A stretch of 64,000 nt of DNA from Herminiimonas sp. (GTDB lineage: Bacteria > Pseudomonadota > Gammaproteobacteria > Burkholderiales > Burkholderiaceae): NCBI RefSeq assembly GCF_030655415.1, contig NZ_JAURVN010000011.1:62001-126000 (forward strand). The letters are read 5' to 3'. Each line of letters begins with the position of its first letter. Within the stretch, counting starts at the first letter, position 1. Below are positions 46,590 through 55,158 of this stretch, piece after piece. Below the pieces are notes generated by a model. That model was not told the DNA's origin, did no database searches, and saw only the letters and a list, made by a program, of their open reading frames with translations. Position numbers and translations under genes: made by a program.

Positions 46590-47917
46590 TATATGACAGG
46601 ATCGACCGCATCCTGAATATTGATCTTGCGGCGACGCCATGCATTAAGCGTGCGCATCGGATTAAATATGGACGAGATGTAGTAAATACCCTTGAAGACA
46701 TACAAGGACGGCCAGATTGCCTTGTTGTGAAAAATATCGCCCGCCAGCACTGACATGACTGCCGCTTTCGCCTGCAGAAAATTGCGCGGCTCGACAAACA
46801 GCGCGCGCATTGCGGGATTGGTCACACGATAAATGAACCAGCAGAAAATCGAAGGACCACGGCGCATATGACGATCAAATTTGGCCAGCGCACGCGGCGC
46901 ATTGGCCGGATCGCGCAAGAAGGTAGTGACTGCTTCAGTACCTACAAAGGCGCTTTGCATCGCCAGGAAAACACCGGATGAAAACACCGGATCGACAAAG
47001 GCAAACGCGTCGCCAAGCAACATGCAGCGATTGTCGTAGCTCTTGCTGCTGGTGTACGAATAATTTCCCGTCGCTTCAACGGGACCCACGCGCACCGCAT
47101 CCTTCATGCGCATCGCCAGCTTAGGCGCGAGCGCAATCGTATCCATCAGAAATTGCTCGACACTGACCTTGCGCGAAGCAAGATAGGCGGGCCAGCATAC
47201 GGCGCCAACACTGGTTGTGCCATCCGCCAACGGAATGAACCAGAACCATCCGTGCTCGAACCAGAACAGGCTGATATCGCCTTCACGTTTGCCTTCCAGC
47301 CGTTCGACATTAGTAAAGTGGCTGTAAATCGCCGAACTGTTGTGCTTCTTGTTCTTCTGTTTGCTTTTCAGTTTGTTTGCCAGAAAAGTGTCGCGGCCTG
47401 ACGCATCTATCACGTAATCGGCTACATATTCCTGCATGCTGCCGTCGTCACACTGCGCCTTGATGCTGACATTGTCCTTGTGGAATTCGACATCCCGCAC
47501 GCGGCAGCCCTCAACGACATCCGCACCCTTGGCTTTGGCATTTTTTATCAGAATGTGATCGAAGTCGGCGCGTCGTACCTGATAGGCATACGGCATGGAT
47601 TTGTCCCATGCTTCGGCGAATTCGATATTGGTGCGGACGTCGTGTTCGAGCGCATTGAATTCCACGCCCCACTTCGGCATGCCGATTGCAGCGACCTGCT
47701 CGCTCAAACCCATTTTTTCCAGCAGCGGCATGTTTGCCGGCAACAGCGATTCACCGATATGAAAACGTGGATGTACCGCTTTTTCCAGCAGGCTGACCTT
47801 GAAACCTTTTTCAACCAGCAATGCAGCGGCGGTAGAACCAGCTGGCCCGCCGCCGATGATGACGATGTCGGTCTTGATACGCGCGGCGTTGCTGGTCAAG
47901 GTATCAGTGCTGGTCAT
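46589..47917 (-). CDS. FAD-dependent halogenase-like monooxygenase 1
   Basis: Flavoprotein of about 442 residues. The FAD motif is DIVIIGGGPAGSTAAALLVEKG, 20-residue core at residues 15-35; FHIGESLLPAN, typical of phenolic flavin-dependent halogenases and related enzymes, follows. The halogenase signature WxWxIP is present as WFWFIP in the stretch EHGWFWFIPLADG. A C-terminal helical region follows (about 340-440). It could chlorinate or brominate an aryl ring, or act as an oxidase or reductase as some relatives do. ATG 47917 (MTSTDTL) is preferred to one 5 codons upstream. It is separated from the other pigment genes by terminators, so it is probably its own unit. Confidence 0.82.
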   Translation of the reverse strand: MTSTDTLTSNAARIKTDIVIIGGGPAGSTAAALLVEKGFKVSLLEKAVHPRFHIGESLLPANMPLLEKMGLSEQVAAIGMPKWGVEFNALEHDVRTNIEFAEAWDKSMPYAYQVRRADFDHILIKNAKAKGADVVEGCRVRDVEFHKDNVSIKAQCDDGSMQEYVADYVIDASGRDTFLANKLKSKQKNKKHNSSAIYSHFTNVERLEGKREGDISLFWFEHGWFWFIPLADGTTSVGAVCWPAYLASRKVSVEQFLMDTIALAPKLAMRMKDAVRVGPVEATGNYSYTSSKSYDNRCMLLGDAFAFVDPVFSSGVFLAMQSAFVGTEAVTTFLRDPANAPRALAKFDRHMRRGPSIFCWFIYRVTNPAMRALFVEPRNFLQAKAAVMSVLAGDIFHNKAIWPSLYVFKGIYYISSIFNPMRTLNAWRRRKINIQDAVDPVI

Positions 47918-47982
47918 AAAATATCCATCCAAAGCGGGTTAGTGAAACAAATAACTATTTTATAAATAGCAGAATTGCTGGG

Positions 47983-48738
47983 TTACTCACATCTAGGTAA
48001 CACGGAGCGATCAAGAAATGAGGCCCACAGTCTTTGCCAAGGCTGCCATTCATGACCACCATCCGTGGTCGTGACTCTTTCCGCCGGCAACACCTTCGCG
48101 ATAATCTGGTTACTACCTGCAAAACGATCTTCGGTACCGTATCCAATGTACAGCGGCGGTCTATCAGGTTTGCCTGCATAGACTGGATCGCTATAGCCTT
48201 TGATCCAAGACCATAGCAGGCGATCGTAATCGGCAGCAGGGATGTCACCGACCTTCCAATCGGCGAGACCAGTCTTGGCGATTTCCGCAATCAGGCTGCG
48301 ATTTCCCAAAAACGGCGCCATCAGAAACATGCCGTCTATGTCAGCACCATGTTCTTTCGCATACAGCAGCGAACCGTAGCCACCAAGAGAAATACCGGTC
48401 ATCCATATCTGCCGATAACCTTTTTTACGCGCTGGGGCAACGATGTCGTCGTGCAAACGCTGCACCACCAATCCCTCCGGATAGTAGCCCATATGTGTAT
48501 CGGCAATCACTAGGTCGGCGGCAATCTGCCGTTCACGTAATGCCCGTACGAATCCTTGCTTCACAAAATCAGCAGGCGTGTCGTATGCACCGGGCAATAA
48601 AACTATTAATACCTCGGCTGGCGCTTTACAAGACGCGGCATCCTCAATAACATCCAGCTTGCTTTTAACGATCCCTGTAGACATGCACGCAGTAAGAAGT
48701 AGAGATGAGAGACAAGCTGCTAAGCTGACATTTTTCAT
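47983..48738 (-). CDS. Alpha/beta hydrolase lipoprotein
   Basis: Putative lipoprotein of 251 residues. The signal peptide ends in the lipobox LLTAC at Cys18 (MKNVSLAACLSSLLLTAC), so it is probably anchored in a membrane facing the periplasm. The hydrolase fold has the nucleophile elbow GISLGGYGSL, an Asp in YGTEDRFAG and the late His in GGHEWQPW. A periplasmic esterase acting on an exported ester, for example the lipid-linked polyene, is a plausible but unproven role. It diverges from the chorismatase gene with 118 bases between starts, and a 50-base gap separates it from the flavoprotein gene downstream on the same strand. Confidence 0.8.
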   Translation of the reverse strand: MKNVSLAACLSSLLLTACMSTGIVKSKLDVIEDAASCKAPAEVLIVLLPGAYDTPADFVKQGFVRALRERQIAADLVIADTHMGYYPEGLVVQRLHDDIVAPARKKGYRQIWMTGISLGGYGSLLYAKEHGADIDGMFLMAPFLGNRSLIAEIAKTGLADWKVGDIPAADYDRLLWSWIKGYSDPVYAGKPDRPPLYIGYGTEDRFAGSNQIIAKVLPAERVTTTDGGHEWQPWQRLWASFLDRSVLPRCE

Positions 48739-48856
48739 TGGTTTTTATTATACAAGGCAACAATAATCGCAAGGTCGTGTCTAACCAAAATTGCCGACCG
48801 CATAAACATCTTTGCAACATACTTTTATCCGCAACCAACCGTGAGACATCATTTGC

Positions 48857-49852
48857 ATGCTTAAGGTCTCCTACTGCAACACATCCGCACAATTGCCGCA
48901 CGATCTTTCCGGCGTATTGGGCACGCTTTGCTTTGTCCCTGACATTCCTGAAGCCTTGATTGCTTCAGGCACCGCCATGCAAATCATGATGCCGGTACTG
49001 GATGGACAGACCCATCTATTTGAAATGTTTCATGCCGACAATGCGCTCACCACACAAGTCGAAGGCGATATTTGCTATCGCTTCAATGAACATCTTTTGT
49101 TCGGTGTCGTTACGCTCGACGAAGCCCGCTTTGCCAGCTCTGCTGAAAGTTCGCCACTGCAGGCTGCCAGCCGGTCTGCCTACGAACAAATCTTCGCCCT
49201 GCTGGACTCGCATGATTTTCCGTTTGTACTGCGCTTCTGGAATTACATGGCGGACATCAATAGCGTGAGTCATGAGCTGGAACGTTATCGCCAATTCAAT
49301 CTGGGACGCCAGCAGGCATTTTCCGCCAAGGAAAAAGAACGCGCAGGCAACGTTCCGGCAGCTTGCGCGCTGGGTGCCAGCAAGGGACCGCTGACGATTG
49401 CTTTCCTGGCTGGACGTACGCCTTCACTGCCAATCGAGAATCCGCGACAAGTCAGTGCCTACGATTACCCTGTGCAATACGGGCCGCGCAGCCCACTATT
49501 TTCGCGCGCAAGTGTGGCACCGCTGGGAGATGCGAGTCTGTTTTTCCTGTCAGGCACGGCGAGTATCGTCGGCCATGAGACTTTGCATCCAAATGATGTC
49601 GCCGCTCAAACAGAAGAATCCCTCACCAACGTGGAAGCCGTACTGGATGAGGCATGCCGAAAAACCGGCAAGCAGTTTGAACTGGCTAGCCTCGATTACA
49701 TCGTCTACATCCGCCATCCTACGGATCTGCCCGCAATCAAAAATATTATGGAGCGCCGCATTGGCCCGAATTTAAAAGCGGCGTACGTGCAGGCTGATAT
49801 TTGTCGATCAGATCTGTTGGTAGAAATTGAAGGATCGGCAGAGCTGAGCTAA
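48857..49852 (+). CDS. xanB2: Chorismatase, hydroxybenzoate-forming (XanB2/Hyg5-type)
   Basis: Chorismate-derived starter enzyme of 331 residues. The diagnostic stretch is VLRFWNYMADINSVSHELER followed by YRQFNLGRQQAF, and the C-terminal VQADICRSDLLVEIEG, both seen in XanB2 of Xanthomonas and in Hyg5/FkbO. XanB2 turns chorismate into 3- and 4-hydroxybenzoate; the 3- and 4-isomer ratio cannot be read here. It lies between the two halves of the pigment locus with no aromatic-amino-acid ammonia-lyase gene nearby, so the aryl starter is likely hydroxybenzoate made directly from chorismate. 4-Hydroxybenzoate could also feed ubiquinone synthesis. It is monocistronic and ends at a strong terminator. 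Confidence 0.87.
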   Translation: MLKVSYCNTSAQLPHDLSGVLGTLCFVPDIPEALIASGTAMQIMMPVLDGQTHLFEMFHADNALTTQVEGDICYRFNEHLLFGVVTLDEARFASSAESSPLQAASRSAYEQIFALLDSHDFPFVLRFWNYMADINSVSHELERYRQFNLGRQQAFSAKEKERAGNVPAACALGASKGPLTIAFLAGRTPSLPIENPRQVSAYDYPVQYGPRSPLFSRASVAPLGDASLFFLSGTASIVGHETLHPNDVAAQTEESLTNVEAVLDEACRKTGKQFELASLDYIVYIRHPTDLPAIKNIMERRIGPNLKAAYVQADICRSDLLVEIEGSAELS

Positions 49853-49876
49853 ACCTTCCTTCTTGCTTCAGATGTA

Positions 49877-49913
49877 AAAAAAGCCGGTGAACATAAAATT
49901 CACCGGCTTTTTT
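49877..49913. terminator. Convergent terminator between chorismatase and lipoprotein genes
   Basis: AAAAAAGCCGGTGAA and TTCACCGGCTTTTTT make a 15-bp stem around CATAAAA-type loop bases. Placed between convergent genes and symmetrical, so it serves both. Confidence 0.9.
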
Positions 49914-49937
49914 GCGCTTTTAAAACGCACATTTCAA

Positions 49938-50561
49938 TTATTGAAAGCCGCGTTCAGTTTTGTCGTATTCAATTACGGTCAGGCCGCTGCCATCATTCAC
50001 GCCTATCGCATACGCACCCGCGCCACCGGAGAAAGTCAGGCGACCCACGCCCTTGTAATAAAAGATCGTTTCATAGCGGCCCGATCCAAAATAGAAAGGG
50101 ATCCAGGCTTTGCCTGTGATGTGTGAATTGGTATCGGTCGGGGTACCGGCAATACTGATGACTTCGTTCAAGCCCATGCCGATCTTGAGACCACTGAATT
50201 TGCCTTTGACAGGCGTGCCGATAATCTGGCCGGACCAGTCGTTGATACCTTTGACTTCTTGCGGTTTGCCGTTTGAAGCAGTGGCTGGTGCTGGAGTTGG
50301 TGCCGATGCAGCTTCCTGCTGTGCTTTTTTCTCGGCTGCTGCAGCTTGCTGCGCTGCCTTGCGATCTTCCGCATCTTTTTTGGCTTGTGCCTTTGGACCA
50401 AGTTTTTTCTGTGGCGCAGCCGGCTTGGCTGGCGCCGCTACAACTGGCGCTGGGGCGGGAGTCGCCTTGACTTCGGGTGCTGGCGCGGCTTCCTTCTTCT
50501 GCATGGTTTCACAACCGGCAAGCAACACTATGACGGCCGCAACCGTGATCAGTTTTTTCAT
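49938..50561 (-). CDS. BamE/SmpA-like lipoprotein with a long Ala/Pro/Lys linker
   Basis: Outer-membrane lipoprotein of about 207 residues. The lipobox LLAGC gives Cys17 as the acylated residue (MKKLITVAAVIVLLAGC). A long low-complexity linker (about 25-105) of Ala, Pro, Gln and Lys follows, then a small domain with GLKIGMGLNEVISIAGTPTD and AWIPFYFGSGRYETIFYYKG that resembles the SmpA/OmlA (BamE) fold. The role is unknown; a cell-envelope scaffold is likely. ATG 50561 has AAGGGGAG in a good position. It is last in the minus-strand unit after the chain-length factor, and may or may not belong to the pathway. Confidence 0.78.
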   Translation of the reverse strand: MKKLITVAAVIVLLAGCETMQKKEAAPAPEVKATPAPAPVVAAPAKPAAPQKKLGPKAQAKKDAEDRKAAQQAAAAEKKAQQEAASAPTPAPATASNGKPQEVKGINDWSGQIIGTPVKGKFSGLKIGMGLNEVISIAGTPTDTNSHITGKAWIPFYFGSGRYETIFYYKGVGRLTFSGGAGAYAIGVNDGSGLTVIEYDKTERGFQ

Positions 50562-50626
50562 TATTCTCTCCCCTTCAATCATTTAAAAATTGGCATGTGG
50601 TCGGCATGAATACGCTGCCAGCATGC

Positions 50627-51433
50627 TCAAGCTGCGACAAATTTTACGCGAAGCGACTGTTGATTGACATATTCCAGATAAATATCCGCAGCCGCGGCCT
50701 GCTCCGGAAGTTGCGCCAAGACCTGCATCAACGGTAACCCGCGCGCAGCGGGAATGCCGACACGAACGTTTTCCAGCTCGCTGCTTTCCATCGTGGTCGA
50801 AGGTGTTTTTTCCAGACTGACATCGATGGCGGTGATGCTGCCTTGTGTCACATCAGGCGTCAGCAAAATGCTGATGGCGAACTGGTCAGCGACAGGGCGC
50901 ACACCATGAATAGGTTCCGGATAAGGCGTATCGTAGACCACCAGCAAAACCGGCCGCTTTTCGACAGAGCACTGCACTGCGGCTTCCAGCAAACCAACGG
51001 CAAAGCCCGCGTCATAGGCACACAGGCTGGTTGATGGCAGCATCGCGCCGCTCGCAATCCCCCAATAACCCGACGGTGCGTTATGCACGGAATTATGAAA
51101 ACGTGTCGGCGAAATCATGCGATCGCTGCTGGCAAGTGCTTCGCAGATGAGATGACAGTTTTCACCGTCGCCACCAGACGAGCAAAATACTGTCGTCATG
51201 CTGCTCGGATCGATGCCGGCGGCAGCCAACGCTTCGAGTCCGCTGGCCAGCGCGATCTTGACGCCGATACCGACGCGACGGCGTTCGGCACTAGGCAATA
51301 CATTCAATACAGGATTGACAGTGCGCGCAGGCTGATAGGCAACTTCCTTGCGCAAAATGCTGCGCCATTCCGGCCAGTTGTTGGCACCAGGACCGATTGC
51401 ACCTATCGCTTCGATATAGACCTTGACGCTCAT
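50627..51433 (-). CDS. Beta-ketoacyl synthase chain-length factor
   Basis: Ketosynthase-like partner of 268 residues, much shorter than the ketosynthase (396). It has the N-terminal KS fold, the motif RFHNSVHNAPSGYWGIASGA and a cysteine at Cys138 (TSLCAYDAG) near the place of the KS cysteine, but lacks the two catalytic histidine motifs because the C-terminal half is missing. This matches the chain-length-factor subunit of aryl polyene synthases, which pairs with the KS. The start overlaps the KS stop by 4 bases, so the two subunits are made together. Confidence 0.85.
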   Translation of the reverse strand: MSVKVYIEAIGAIGPGANNWPEWRSILRKEVAYQPARTVNPVLNVLPSAERRRVGIGVKIALASGLEALAAAGIDPSSMTTVFCSSGGDGENCHLICEALASSDRMISPTRFHNSVHNAPSGYWGIASGAMLPSTSLCAYDAGFAVGLLEAAVQCSVEKRPVLLVVYDTPYPEPIHGVRPVADQFAISILLTPDVTQGSITAIDVSLEKTPSTTMESSELENVRVGIPAARGLPLMQVLAQLPEQAAAADIYLEYVNQQSLRVKFVAA

Positions 51434-52620
51434 GACACGATTCCCAACACCAGGCTGCAGTTGGAACCGCCAAAGCCGAATGAATTATTGACTGCGTAAT
51501 GAATGGAGCCGGCTCGATTGGCCAGCACGTAATCGACATCCAGCGCGCTATCCACCTTGGTAGTGTTGATCCCTGCTGGCGTCACGCCGTGCTGCATCGC
51601 CATCACGCAAATGATGGCCTCGACGCCGCCCGCTGCACCCAGCGTATGGCCGGTTGCGCCCTTGGTAGAGCTGCACGCGGTGCTATTGCCGAATACAGCG
51701 TGAACCGCTTTACCCTCTGCCGCATCATTACTTGGTGTAGCAGTGCCATGCAGATTGATATAGCCAATCTGATCCGGCTGAATCCCGGCCGCAGCAAGCG
51801 CCGCCTTCATGGCCATTTGTGCGCCCATGCCTTCCGGATGCGGCGATGACATGTGATGCGCATCGCTGGATTCGCCGACGCCGTGCAACAGGATCGTACC
51901 GGCAGCCGACAACGATGTTGGCTTGCTCAGCAAAACGAAGGCCGCGCCCTCAGCAATCGATATGCCATTGCGTCCTTCGCCATACGGTTGCGCTGGCGTC
52001 GGTGCCAGCAATTGCAGGGAATTGAAACCGTAAAGCGTCGTCAGACACAAGCTGTCCACACCACCCACGACCGCGGCATCGATCAATCCGGCTTCTATCA
52101 TGCGAGCAGCATTGCCGAATACCTTGGCACTGGAAGAACATGCCGATGAAACCGTCAACGCCGGACCGGTCAGGCCAAGAAAGGCACTGACATAGGCTGC
52201 GACAGAATAAGTATTATGTGTTTCGGCGTAATGAAAATCGGCTGGCAGCGCGCCATCCTGCTGACGCTGTCGATATGCCAGCTCCGTCTGCAAGATGCCA
52301 GAGGTACTGGTGCCGAGAAAAAGACCAACCCGATCCGAACCGTACTGTGCGATGGCATCGTTGACAGCATCGACAAAACCATCCTGCTGCAAGGCTAGAT
52401 GGGCAAGGCGGTTATTACGGCAATCGAATCTCGACAAGTTTTTCGGCAGGAGCACATCGTCCACGCCATCCACTTCGCCGATGAAAGTGGGCAAGTCGAC
52501 TGTCTCGAAATCGCAAGGCTTTAATCCTCCCTGCTGAGTCGATAATTTCTTCCAGTTAGCCTCCAGGCCCAAACCCAGGCAGGTGCTTAATGTGTATTTT
52601 TTTAGTTCAAGGGTTTGCAT
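51430..52620 (-). CDS. Beta-ketoacyl-ACP synthase of the aryl polyene pathway
   Basis: Condensing enzyme of 396 residues. The catalytic triad is complete: Cys161 in TVSSACSSSAKV, His291 in INLHGTATPSNDAAE, and His325 in GATGHTLGAAGG. It extends the aryl starter by repeated decarboxylative condensation, in a heterodimer with the chain-length factor encoded just downstream (type II PKS-like). Its start is ATG 52620; the upstream gene is 64 bases away. It belongs to the minus-strand operon. Confidence 0.93.
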   Translation of the reverse strand: MQTLELKKYTLSTCLGLGLEANWKKLSTQQGGLKPCDFETVDLPTFIGEVDGVDDVLLPKNLSRFDCRNNRLAHLALQQDGFVDAVNDAIAQYGSDRVGLFLGTSTSGILQTELAYRQRQQDGALPADFHYAETHNTYSVAAYVSAFLGLTGPALTVSSACSSSAKVFGNAARMIEAGLIDAAVVGGVDSLCLTTLYGFNSLQLLAPTPAQPYGEGRNGISIAEGAAFVLLSKPTSLSAAGTILLHGVGESSDAHHMSSPHPEGMGAQMAMKAALAAAGIQPDQIGYINLHGTATPSNDAAEGKAVHAVFGNSTACSSTKGATGHTLGAAGGVEAIICVMAMQHGVTPAGINTTKVDSALDVDYVLANRAGSIHYAVNNSFGFGGSNCSLVLGIVS

Positions 52621-52684
52621 GGGATCTTATCGATTGCATGTAATTACTCAATAATTCAACGAACTCAAATTTCGGCAGCGCGAT

Positions 52685-53515
52685 TCAACCGCGCATACCT
52701 TCTTCCAGCCTAACGAACTGCAGATTCTGTTTCGTGTATGCCGCGACCAGTTGCGGCAGCACATCCAGAATCACAGGACGGCCATCACTACCTGGTGCCG
52801 CATTGCCATCATGGAGCAGCAAAATATCCCCGGGACCGGCATTTTTCAGCAAACGCTGCGCCACTTTCTGCGCATCACCTACCCGCGTATCGAATCCACG
52901 ACGGGTCCAGCTGACTAGTCGAAGGTCGAGCTGGTGTAACACTGGATCAAGAAAAGGATTTCGTAAACCGGCAGGTGCGCGGAAAAATAGCGGCTTTCTT
53001 CCTGTTACCTCTTCAATGACCTGTTGAGCGGCAGCAAGTTCCTTTTTGATGCCATTCAATCCGAGGATGGAAAAATAATGCCGGTGCACCATGCTGTGAT
53101 TTTCGATGTGATGACCTTCCGCGATCATTCTGCGCGCCAGTTCTGGATGATTTTTGACCTTGGTGGCAATGCAGAAGAACGTGGCCTTTATGCCATGCTC
53201 TTTCAATACATCCAGCACCTGCGGCGTGATCTCTGGATCAGGGCCATCGTCGATGGTCAGTGCAATCTCGCGGCGCCCACCGGGCAGGCGCAGGGTATTC
53301 GGTCCCAGCAAAGTACTCTTGGGCCATAGTCCGGCTGCCGTTAACACAACGTGATTAGCAATCAGCGCTGCAATACAAACGAAAACCGTTTCTGGCCACA
53401 ACAATGTCGACGCAGCTGCGCCTACATGAATGGCAGCGGATGCCTTGATAAAACTGCTGGGCTGCCACTTTGCAGGCCTGATCATGGTTGCATCGTTCAC
53501 GTTATCTCTATTCAA
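52685..53515 (-). CDS. Polysaccharide deacetylase-like (NodB homology) protein
   Basis: Protein of 276 residues with a hydrophobic N-terminal half (two helices, about residues 25-65) and a NodB domain (about 75-265). Motifs are ALTIDDGPDPEITP with the metal Asp pair and HHIENHSMVHRHY with the two metal histidines; a late LLLHDGN is present. So it is a membrane-anchored carbohydrate esterase-type enzyme. A role in removing an N-acetyl group from the sugar head of the pigment glycolipid is possible. The first start is TTG 53515, overlapping the flavoprotein stop by 4 bases; ATG 53485 (codon 11) is also possible. Confidence 0.82.
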   Translation of the reverse strand: MNRDNVNDATMIRPAKWQPSSFIKASAAIHVGAAASTLLWPETVFVCIAALIANHVVLTAAGLWPKSTLLGPNTLRLPGGRREIALTIDDGPDPEITPQVLDVLKEHGIKATFFCIATKVKNHPELARRMIAEGHHIENHSMVHRHYFSILGLNGIKKELAAAQQVIEEVTGRKPLFFRAPAGLRNPFLDPVLHQLDLRLVSWTRRGFDTRVGDAQKVAQRLLKNAGPGDILLLHDGNAAPGSDGRPVILDVLPQLVAAYTKQNLQFVRLEEGMRG

Positions 53516-55158
53516 TAGGCTGCGTTGGAGAACAGCATAGGCGCCTTGCCGCCATATGGCGCCTGCAACATGTCATCGAGTACGCGCTTCAATTCCACGC
53601 CCTCTGCCGACGTGGCAAGGCCATGATGCTCGCCGCATGCGCGTGCAAGCATTGCATCCGCCAGTTGCTGCAACAAGAGGAAATTATCTGCCATGCGCTG
53701 CGCGAAACCGGCGTCATCCAGCTGATCCTTCAAGCCGCGATTCAATTCGGAAAACCAGTCGATCTCGGTCTGGTCCAGCAGCTGTGACGGATTGCGCTTC
53801 TGGCTGACCTTGCCCCATGCACGGAAAAAATTCTGCATGGCGATATTGATTTTTTGAACTTGCATCAGCGGCTTGTGCAGACGTCCCATGGTCGACACGT
53901 CGACTAGACGATTCTGGATAAACAACGGGCACATGATGCCCCAGTAATAAGCGTAATCCCACGACACCTTGTGCGGCAATACTTCAGGATCACCAAACAG
54001 CGCGTATTGATCTACATAGACCGACAGCGTGGTCTCATACATCGAAAAGAAAATTTGCTGATAAAAATCGGCATACATCGCCACCGGCGCCTTGTTGCGG
54101 TCATGCGCAATCAGTTCGGTGATGTAAGTATTACCTATCGCGATGAAGTCGCTACCGGGCGAATAGAACGGATCAAGGAACAGGCCTGCTTCGCCAGTCA
54201 ATGCCCAGCGGTTATCGCCCGAGAAGACCTGCTTGCAACCATATGAAAAGCGTTTGAAGAAGGCGAAATCCTGCAGCTTGTCGCGCTCACCTTCCAGATG
54301 ATCGAACAGGCGCGGCTGATGAATCTTCAGCCAGTCCATCGCCTTTTCGAAGGTATTCATGTTTTCAACTGGATGCATGGTGGCATCTGCCACGATGCCG
54401 ACCGAATGCGAGCCGGATGCCAGTGGAATCAACCATACCCAGTAGCCTTCACCGACCAGGTGGTTGGTGGACAGCCAGCGATTCGGCGGATTGCAGGATT
54501 CCAACCAGTCCTTGTCTTCAGACCAATCGTGAATGTCGATGCGGCTGCCGATACGGAACCAGACCGCGCCCGCGTTATGGCCATTTTCTTGGGCCAGATC
54601 GAGTTTGCGTTTGATAAGTCCGGCGCGACCCGATGCATCAATCAACCAGCGCGCACTCGCATGCACCGTCTGTTTGTCGGATTCGTAATTGACCTGATGC
54701 AAGGCATCGCCTTCTCCGATCGAAAACTGGCGAATCACGGCGTCGTCGACAAACTGTACGCCTGCATCCAAAGCCAGATTCGCCAACTTGTTTTCAAAAA
54801 TGCCGCGATCAATCTGATACGTAAACGTCGGCAGGATTTTGCTGCCGCCGAGTTCTGTGACCTTGTCGAAATCGCGACGTCCTTCGGAAAAGAAAAAACG
54901 GAAGCCGAATTTTTTCAGCTGCTCGGTTTGCATGTGCTCCTTGAGGCCGAGCACAGTATCAAAATAATGGGCGCCAATTTCGACCGATGATTCACCGACC
55001 TTGTGCGCTGCCAGTGGCACAGGATGGGAACGACGCTCGATGACGAGAATCGACAGATCGCTAAAGCGCTTCTTGAGTTGCAAGGACAGCGTCAGACCAG
55101 CCAATCCCCCACCCATGATGACGACATCATACTGCCGGGAATTGGTGATATCAGTCAT
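53512..55158 (-). CDS. FAD-dependent halogenase-like monooxygenase 2
   Basis: Flavoprotein of about 548 residues, longer than the other one by about 100. The FAD motif is DVVIMGGGLAGLTLSLQLKK, and the segment KVGESSVEIGAHYF takes the place of the GESLLP site. The halogenase signature WxWxIP is present as WVWLIP in EGYWVWLIPLASG. A C-terminal extension of about 150 residues follows. It shares the halogenase-like fold but diverges from the first, so the two could act on different sites or one could be an oxidase. ATG 55158 has AGGAA and overlaps the acyltransferase stop by 4 bases. Within the minus-strand operon. Confidence 0.82.
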   Translation of the reverse strand: MTDITNSRQYDVVIMGGGLAGLTLSLQLKKRFSDLSILVIERRSHPVPLAAHKVGESSVEIGAHYFDTVLGLKEHMQTEQLKKFGFRFFFSEGRRDFDKVTELGGSKILPTFTYQIDRGIFENKLANLALDAGVQFVDDAVIRQFSIGEGDALHQVNYESDKQTVHASARWLIDASGRAGLIKRKLDLAQENGHNAGAVWFRIGSRIDIHDWSEDKDWLESCNPPNRWLSTNHLVGEGYWVWLIPLASGSHSVGIVADATMHPVENMNTFEKAMDWLKIHQPRLFDHLEGERDKLQDFAFFKRFSYGCKQVFSGDNRWALTGEAGLFLDPFYSPGSDFIAIGNTYITELIAHDRNKAPVAMYADFYQQIFFSMYETTLSVYVDQYALFGDPEVLPHKVSWDYAYYWGIMCPLFIQNRLVDVSTMGRLHKPLMQVQKINIAMQNFFRAWGKVSQKRNPSQLLDQTEIDWFSELNRGLKDQLDDAGFAQRMADNFLLLQQLADAMLARACGEHHGLATSAEGVELKRVLDDMLQAPYGGKAPMLFSNAAY

